Shown here: positions 59,901 through 64,000 of the stretch, piece by piece
Layout: every line of letters starts with the position of its first letter
Numbering within the stretch: the stretch's first letter is position 1
Assembly (NCBI RefSeq): GCF_048569485.1
Contig: NC_134360.1
Location: 206,569,953-206,633,952, forward strand
Origin: Anomaloglossus baeobatrachus
Taxonomy: Eukaryota > Chordata > Amphibia > Anura > Aromobatidae
Direction: 5' to 3'
DNA length: 64,000 bases
Made by a program: the position numbers and the translations under genes
The notes under the pieces: generated by a model
What the model was told of the DNA's origin: nothing
Databases searched by the model: none
The model's input: the letters and a program-made list of their open reading frames with translations, nothing else

Positions 59901-60827
59901 AACTGCGCCTTTCCGCAAATCAAATCAGACAACCTGTTCGTCCTGCCTTCTGGTCCCAAGAAGGGCATGCCGGCATCCAAGGCTACCATTGCCAGATGGA
60001 TCAGGTCAGCCATTTCGGAGTCCTACCGAATCAGGGACAAGTCCCCTCCGAGAGGAGTAAGAGCCCATTCCACCCGTGCACTTGGGGCGTCTTGGGCAAT
60101 CAGACACAAAGGCTTCAGCCGAGCAAGTCTGCAAAGCCGCAACGTGGTCCAGTCTTCATACCTTCACCAGGTTTTACAAGGTCCACACCCAGGCATCAGC
60201 AGATGCCTGCCTTGGGAGAAAGGTGTTGCAGATGGCCGTCGCACACCTCTAAAAAGGTAGTAAACATGTGTACAGAGCATTCCTACGGAATTTGTGCTTC
60301 ATTTTGGATCTGTAGGACGGCTTATGTACCCACCCAGTGACTGCTTTTGGACGTCCCATGGTCTTGTGTCCCCCCAATGAAAGCGATAGAGAAAGAAGGA
60401 TTTTTGTGTACTCACCGTAAAATCTCTTTCTCTGAGTCTTCATTGGGGGACACAGCACCCACCCTGTTTGGATTGTGAGGTCTTCATTTACCGGATGTTT
60501 CCCGATGTTGTTTGCGGGTCACCTTTGTTTCCATCCGGCTATTATATATATACGTGCCATAAGGCACGGTGTGTTTTTCACCACACATTTTTCTCGTGTA
60601 TTACATTGTTTAGTTATGGTTGTTCAGGTCTCTCCTACTACTGCTTTTGCACAAAACTGGCATAGTACCGCCTCCGGCTCGGGGTGTACACTGCCAGGGA
60701 GGAGCTAACTCTTTTTATGTTCACTTAGTGTCAGCCTCCTAGTCACAGCAGCATACACCCATGGTCCTGTGTCCCCCAATGAAGACTCAGAGAGAGATTT
60801 TATGGTGAGTACACAAAAATCCTTCTT
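53961..60827 (+). mobile_element. DIRS-like retrotransposon D6, third subfamily
   Basis: About 6.1 kb without the 747-base TIR element lodged in its left inverted repeat. Parts: left inverted repeat and leader to about 55820; ORF1, about 55820-57340, with the cluster CSSCNEKF...CAAC of the same C-x2-C-x12-C-x2-C spacing; RT and RNase H, about 57370-59220 (YLDDLLI; DNATAVAYINHQGG; NWAADYLSR; WGTLDVDLMASRFNNQ); tyrosine recombinase, about 59220-60250; internal complementary region, about 60361-60455, complementary to both ends joined; right inverted repeat to 60827. It is the most diverged of the five full-length copies. Broken, with about three or four breaks. Its 3' end lies about 40 bases before ZYG11B exon 11. 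Confidence 0.9.
54029..54775. mobile_element. TIR element inside the D6 left inverted repeat
   Basis: Inverted ends GGGTACCTTCACACTTAGCG and GCTGTGTGTGAAGCACCCC. The right inverted repeat of D6, which lacks it, gives the empty site (CACTAAGTGAAC), so limits are certain to a base or two. Flanks are TAA and TTA. The interior is a chain of palindromes (GGTTACCCGATGTTTA and partners) like 22003-22588. Encodes nothing. Confidence 0.8.
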
Positions 60828-60865
60828 TTTCTTCATTCTTTTATAATTGTCTCTGCTCCTTGTAG

Positions 60866-61063
60866 AACAATATAGCGGAGGTGAAGGAGCTGCACTCAGA
60901 ACTGATGTGGAAGGATTTTATTGATCAGATCAGTAAGCTCCTGCACAGCGTGGAAGTAGAAGTCAGTTACTTTGCTGCTGGGATTATTGCACATCTTGTG
61001 TCCCGGGGAGAAGAGACCTGGACCTTAAGCTCAAGCTTACGAGATAAATTGCTGGAGCAGCTT
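60866..61063 (+). CDS. ZYG11B: ZYG11B coding exon 11 (ARM-like repeat, degron pocket)
   Basis: 66 codons, NNIAEVKELHSELMWKDFID through DKLLEQL. The second Asn and the Glu (N558 and E561 here) match human N567 and E570 of the glycine-binding pocket. HSVEVEVSYFAAGIIAHL is nearly identical to human. The acceptor tract (TCTCTGCTCCTTGTAG) lies only about 40 bases after the end of D6. Donor GTGAGT. Phase 0 at both ends. Confidence 0.95.
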
Positions 61064-61345
61064 GTGAGTCACAACCAACATATCATTAACCTTCTGATCT
61101 CTATAGATATTTCAAATTCTGAATTTTTTATTTATTTTAATTAATTTATTAAGCATTAACAGTATAAGTCTTTTCACCACTGGCATGCTGGAATGGTGTC
61201 TCAGTCTCCGCAAGGAGAATAGATTCCCCTTTAGACCCTACTATAGCTTCTCATACAGCTAGATCAGATCTCATACTTTTCACTGACGAGGGACAATCAC
61301 CCCGAACACTGTCTGCAAATTGAGGTTCTGATCTGGCATAAGTCC
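61064..61345. other. Intron 11, first part
   Basis: A/T-rich sequence without recognised features. Confidence 0.4.
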
Positions 61346-61902
61346 TAAAGGCCGCTTTACACGCTGCGATATCGTGACCGATTATCGCTAGCGTGGGTAC
61401 CCGTCCCCATCGGTTGTGCGATACGGGCAAATCGCTGCCCGTAGCGCACATCGTGCGGACCTGTCACAATACTTACCTGCCCTGCGACGTCGCTGTGACC
61501 GGCGAACCGCCTCCTTTCTAAGGGGGCGGTTCGTTCAGCGTCACTGAACCGCCGCCCTACGGAAGCGGAGGGGCGGAGATAAGCGGGACAAACATCCCGC
61601 CCACCTTCTTCCTTCCGCATTGCGGGAGGCAGGTAAGGTAAGGTTCCTCGTTCCTGCGGTGTCACACATAGTGATGTGTGCTGCCGCAGGAGCGACGAAG
61701 TATATAGTTACTGCAGCAACAACGATATTCGAGAATGGACCCCCATGTCACCGATGAGCGATTTTGCACGTTTTTGCGATGATGCAAAATCGCTCATAGG
61801 CACGCAACGGCATCGCTAATGCGGCCAGATGTGCGTCACAAATTCCGTGACCCCCCAACGAGATCGCTTGAGCGATGTCGAAGCGTGTAAAGCGGCCTTT
61901 AG
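61346..61902. mobile_element. TIR element, family 1
   Basis: Inverted ends TAAAGGCCGCTTTACACGCT and AGCGTGTAAAGCGGCCTTTA; interior blocks as in 22951-23484 and 30617-31136. The right half has GTGCGTCACAAATTCCGTGA. Encodes nothing. Confidence 0.75.
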
Positions 61903-62130
61903 TCATATGGCAAGGCTCATTAAAATGTCACTTGACTTTTAGGATTGCTACCTCCCAATATGTGGCACCAGAATTAGTCTTCTTCCTCCCTGAAGAGACA
62001 ATTTGCAGTAAATATAGTAGAATTCTCATAGAAATGTATTACCAGGAGTGACAAGGGTCAAATGACCATGGAACCCATTAGTATAACGGCCTTTTCCAAA
62101 TGTTTTTTTTTATGTATTCGTGTTTTGCAG

Positions 62131-62183
62131 CATTCTGCCATACTCAGTTGGCCAACCCCAGAGTGTGAGATGGTGGCGTACAG
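62131..62183 (+). CDS. ZYG11B: ZYG11B coding exon 12
   Basis: 17 codons plus two bases, HSAILSWPTPECEMVAY then R split across the junction; human has HSAILKWPTPECEMVAYR. Acceptor TTTTGCAG, donor GTAAGA at 62184. The next exon (human SFNPFFPLLGCF) is not found before base 64000, so the gene continues to the right. Confidence 0.95.
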
Positions 62184-62430
62184 GTAAGAATTGCTTCATC
62201 CCTTTGACTTACTGTTGTCATACACGGTAGATAAAATTCTGCCGTAAACCTACATCTTTCATTTGTATCAGTACATAGTATTCTTGATCCAGGCTCCTAA
62301 AGAAACTACAAAGGATATGACATGCCTGATAATGGATTCCTCTGACATCTGCTGTCTGAGAACAGTCCAGAGACACACACACATTAAGCCCTCTAAATTT
62401 ATACGAGTATATCACAATTGAAGAAATATA
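62184..62430. other. Start of intron 12
   Basis: A/T-rich sequence without recognised features. Confidence 0.4.
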
Positions 62431-62516
62431 CACTATATGGAAAGAAGTATTGGGACACACAGCTTACTCAATGAATCCTAGCTTTTCATCCAGCCCCATT
62501 GCCCCTGGTTGTATAA
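62431..62516 (+). mobile_element. Tc1/mariner-type left end
   Basis: CACTATATGGAAAGAAGTAT then TGGGACACAC, after TA at 62429-62430, resembles a widespread vertebrate Tc1-like inverted-repeat end. The following CCCCATTGCCCCTGGTTGTA also fits such elements as I remember them. Only the left end is present; it runs into a tandem array. Confidence 0.5.
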
Positions 62517-63015
62517 CCCCCGGCCCACCGGTGTAGAACCCCCGGCCCACCGGTGTAGAACCCCCGGCCCACCGGTGTAGAACCCCCGGCCCACCGGTGT
62601 AGAACCCCCGGCCCACCGGTGTAGAACCCCCGGCCCACCGGTGTAGAACCCCCGGCCCACCGGTGTAGAACCCCCGGCCCACCGGTGTAGAACCCCCGGC
62701 CCACCGGTGTAGAACCTCTGGCCCACCGGTGTAGAACCTCTGGCCCCTGGCCCACCGGTGTAGAACCTCTGGCCCCTGGCCCACCGGTGTAGAACCTCTG
62801 GCCCCTGGCCCACCGGTGTAGAACCTCTGGCCCCTGGCCCACCGGTGTAGAACCTCTGGCCCCTGGCCCACCGGTGTAGAACCTCTGGCCCCTGGCCCAC
62901 CGGTGTAGAACCTCTGGCCCCTGGCCCACCGGTGTAGAACCTCTGGCCCCTGGCCCACCGGTGTAGAGCCTCTGGCCCACCGATGTAGAACCCCCGGCCC
63001 CTGGCCCCACCGGTG
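62517..63015. repeat. Minisatellite with two unit types
   Basis: First about nine units of 22 bases (CCCCCGGCCCACCGGTGTAGAA), then about eight of 29 bases with an added CTGGCCC block, then a few degenerate ones. The unit resembles the phrase CCCCATTGCCCCTGGTTGTA immediately before the array, so it may have grown out of the adjacent transposon end. Minus-strand frames (HRWARGQRFYTGGPGARGS and similar) are by-products. Confidence 0.93.
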
Positions 63016-63025
63016 GAGAACCTCC

Positions 63026-63254
63026 GGCCGGGTACTACATATCAGCTTACAATTGATTAGAATGGGAGCTGGATGTGCAGCACTGGCCGCGGTCTCTATC
63101 AGAAGACGGAGCAGCACCGAAACTGAAAATTTCCAGCTGCCGGGACCGAAAACAGCTGATCGATGGGGTTCCTGGGTTTCAGATCCCAGCTGATAAAACA
63201 TTGATGACCTATCCTAAGGATAGGCCATCAAAGTAAAATTAGTGGACAACCCCT
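63026..63254. mobile_element. TTAA-type element, right end only
   Basis: Ends in AGTGGACAACCCCT before TTAA (63255-63258), the same end as the element at 31596-31917. It carries the hairpin CCTATCCTAAGGATAGG common in amphibian interspersed repeats. The left end is missing at the minisatellite. Confidence 0.55.
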
Positions 63255-63258
63255 TTAA

Positions 63259-63807
63259 TGGAGGTTTAATTGCTGATCCCAACATATATAAAACTGATCC
63301 TTTTAGTTATCTTTACTAAAATAGGACTAAGCAATCACTTTTTTAATGTTTACTGTCTTGAATTGTTGCGACTAGCTGCAGGTTTCGCCGTATACGCCAT
63401 CCAGATACTGTCCAGTCTCATGACATCAGCTGCTTATTGTGATCCTGACCTTTATGAAAGCCATTATTGTAGGCAGCAGGAAACTCCCGATCCATTAGCT
63501 TATTTATGACCTGTCATCAATCATACCTGTTTTGTGAATAAGATAAATCATTCATTGTCTGATCTACAATAATATGCACACAAGGGACATTTGTCCGGAT
63601 TGTTTTGGTGCAAGACCTTCTGAGAACTACAGAGAGACTGCAGCTGATGAAGATGTTTTCTCGTGTCCTATAAAAAAAATTTTTTTTAAAGACTGCAGCT
63701 TTCATTATTTGCAAGAACCCATGCCGAGATAAAATTAATAAATCTGCTCTGACTTTCTACTATAATGACAGAGTAAGCAAGTACTACCTACCTAAGCTGG
63801 TAGTATT
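63259..63807. other. Intron 12 stretch with nothing recognised
   Basis: A 79-codon open frame at 63270-63509 matches nothing known and does not fit the missing ZYG11B exons. No repeat pair seen. Confidence 0.45.
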
Positions 63808-63877
63808 TCTTTATTTGCTTCTTTGGGAGACACAGATCATGGGTGTATGCTGCTGACACTATGCAAAAAGAGGATTT
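63808..63877 (+). mobile_element. DIRS-like left end D8, related to D6
   Basis: TTGCTTCTTTGGGAGACACA followed by GATCATGGGTGTATGCTGCT resembles the first 65 bases of D6. It is interrupted after 70 bases by D7. Any remainder lies to the right of the window. Intactness cannot be judged. Confidence 0.55.
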
Positions 63878-64000
63878 CTTTGTCGCTCCATTGGGAGACC
63901 CAGACAATTGGGTGTATAGGCTATGCCTCCGGAGGCCGCACAAAGTATTACACTAAAAGTGTAAAGCCCCTCCCCTTCTGCCTATACACCCCCCGTGCTC
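63878..64000 (+). mobile_element. DIRS-like left end D7, related to D2, D4 and D5
   Basis: Begins CTTTGTCGCTCCATTGGGAG and follows the left inverted repeat of D4 and D5 to the window edge (CTATACACCCCCCGTGCTC). The type of end shows plus orientation. It is inserted in D8 at a GGATTT site. The rest lies outside the window. Confidence 0.85.

Noticed and set aside
62464-63201. A 245-codon minus-strand frame rich in GGPGVLHRW repeats.
   Set aside because: Created by the 22- and 29-base minisatellite; no similarity to a protein family and no conserved flanks.
63270-63509. A 79-codon frame as a further ZYG11B exon.
   Set aside because: It lacks the expected SFNPFFPLLG-like sequence and phase, and has no supporting splice signals.

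Overview
The window looks like part of a large, repeat-rich amphibian (probably frog) genome. The host genes match vertebrate COA7 and ZYG11B exon by exon. Most of the remaining sequence is DIRS-like tyrosine-recombinase retrotransposons, L2 and CR1 LINE fragments, a tRNA-derived SINE and many short inverted-repeat DNA elements. The anuran assignment is inference; no species is named.

Two host genes sit head to head, in the order I recall for human chromosome 1p32. COA7 (cytochrome c oxidase assembly factor 7) is on the minus strand: coding exon 1 at 3672-3777 and exon 2 at 1884-2024, with its last exon off the left edge. ZYG11B (substrate receptor of a CUL2 E3 ubiquitin ligase that reads N-terminal glycine degrons) is on the plus strand. 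Twelve coding exons run from an ATG at 7332 to 62183. They total 1,919 coding bases (639 codons plus 2 bases) with continuous phase, and the last exon or exons (about 95 codons in the human protein) lie beyond 64000. The spacer between the two promoters is filled by a 3-kb minisatellite.

Region by region: 1-1105, 5' end of a minus-strand DIRS element; 1140-1548, decayed Tc1 element; 1884-3777, COA7 exons; 4000-6990, minisatellite; 7000-7600, CpG-rich ZYG11B promoter and exon 1; 9232-9935, array of SINE heads plus its parent SINE; 10384-12399, exons 2 and 3; 12400-29835, 17-kb intron 3 with DIRS copies D2 and D3 and many TIR elements; 29836-32906, exons 4-7; 32907-46942, 14-kb intron 7 with a 17-site AP-1 array, CR1 and L2 tails, and D4 with D5 nested in it; 46943-46993, exon 8; 47590-49695, 2.1-kb C-rich array; 50363-50825, exons 9 and 10; 53961-60827, D6, ending about 40 bases before exon 11; 60866-62183, exons 11 and 12; 62517-63015, another minisatellite; 63808-64000, two further DIRS left ends, one inside the other.

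The host genes are ordinary and well conserved. The unusual material lies in the mobile and repetitive DNA. All eight DIRS-like copies are in the sense direction of the gene that holds them. Their 3' ends carry a consensus splice-donor sequence. One copy is bracketed by a 310-base direct duplication of its flank, and another sits in the loop of an older foldback repeat. Intron 7 holds 17 perfectly spaced consensus AP-1 sites. I found no RNA genes, CRISPR arrays or microbial-type operons.
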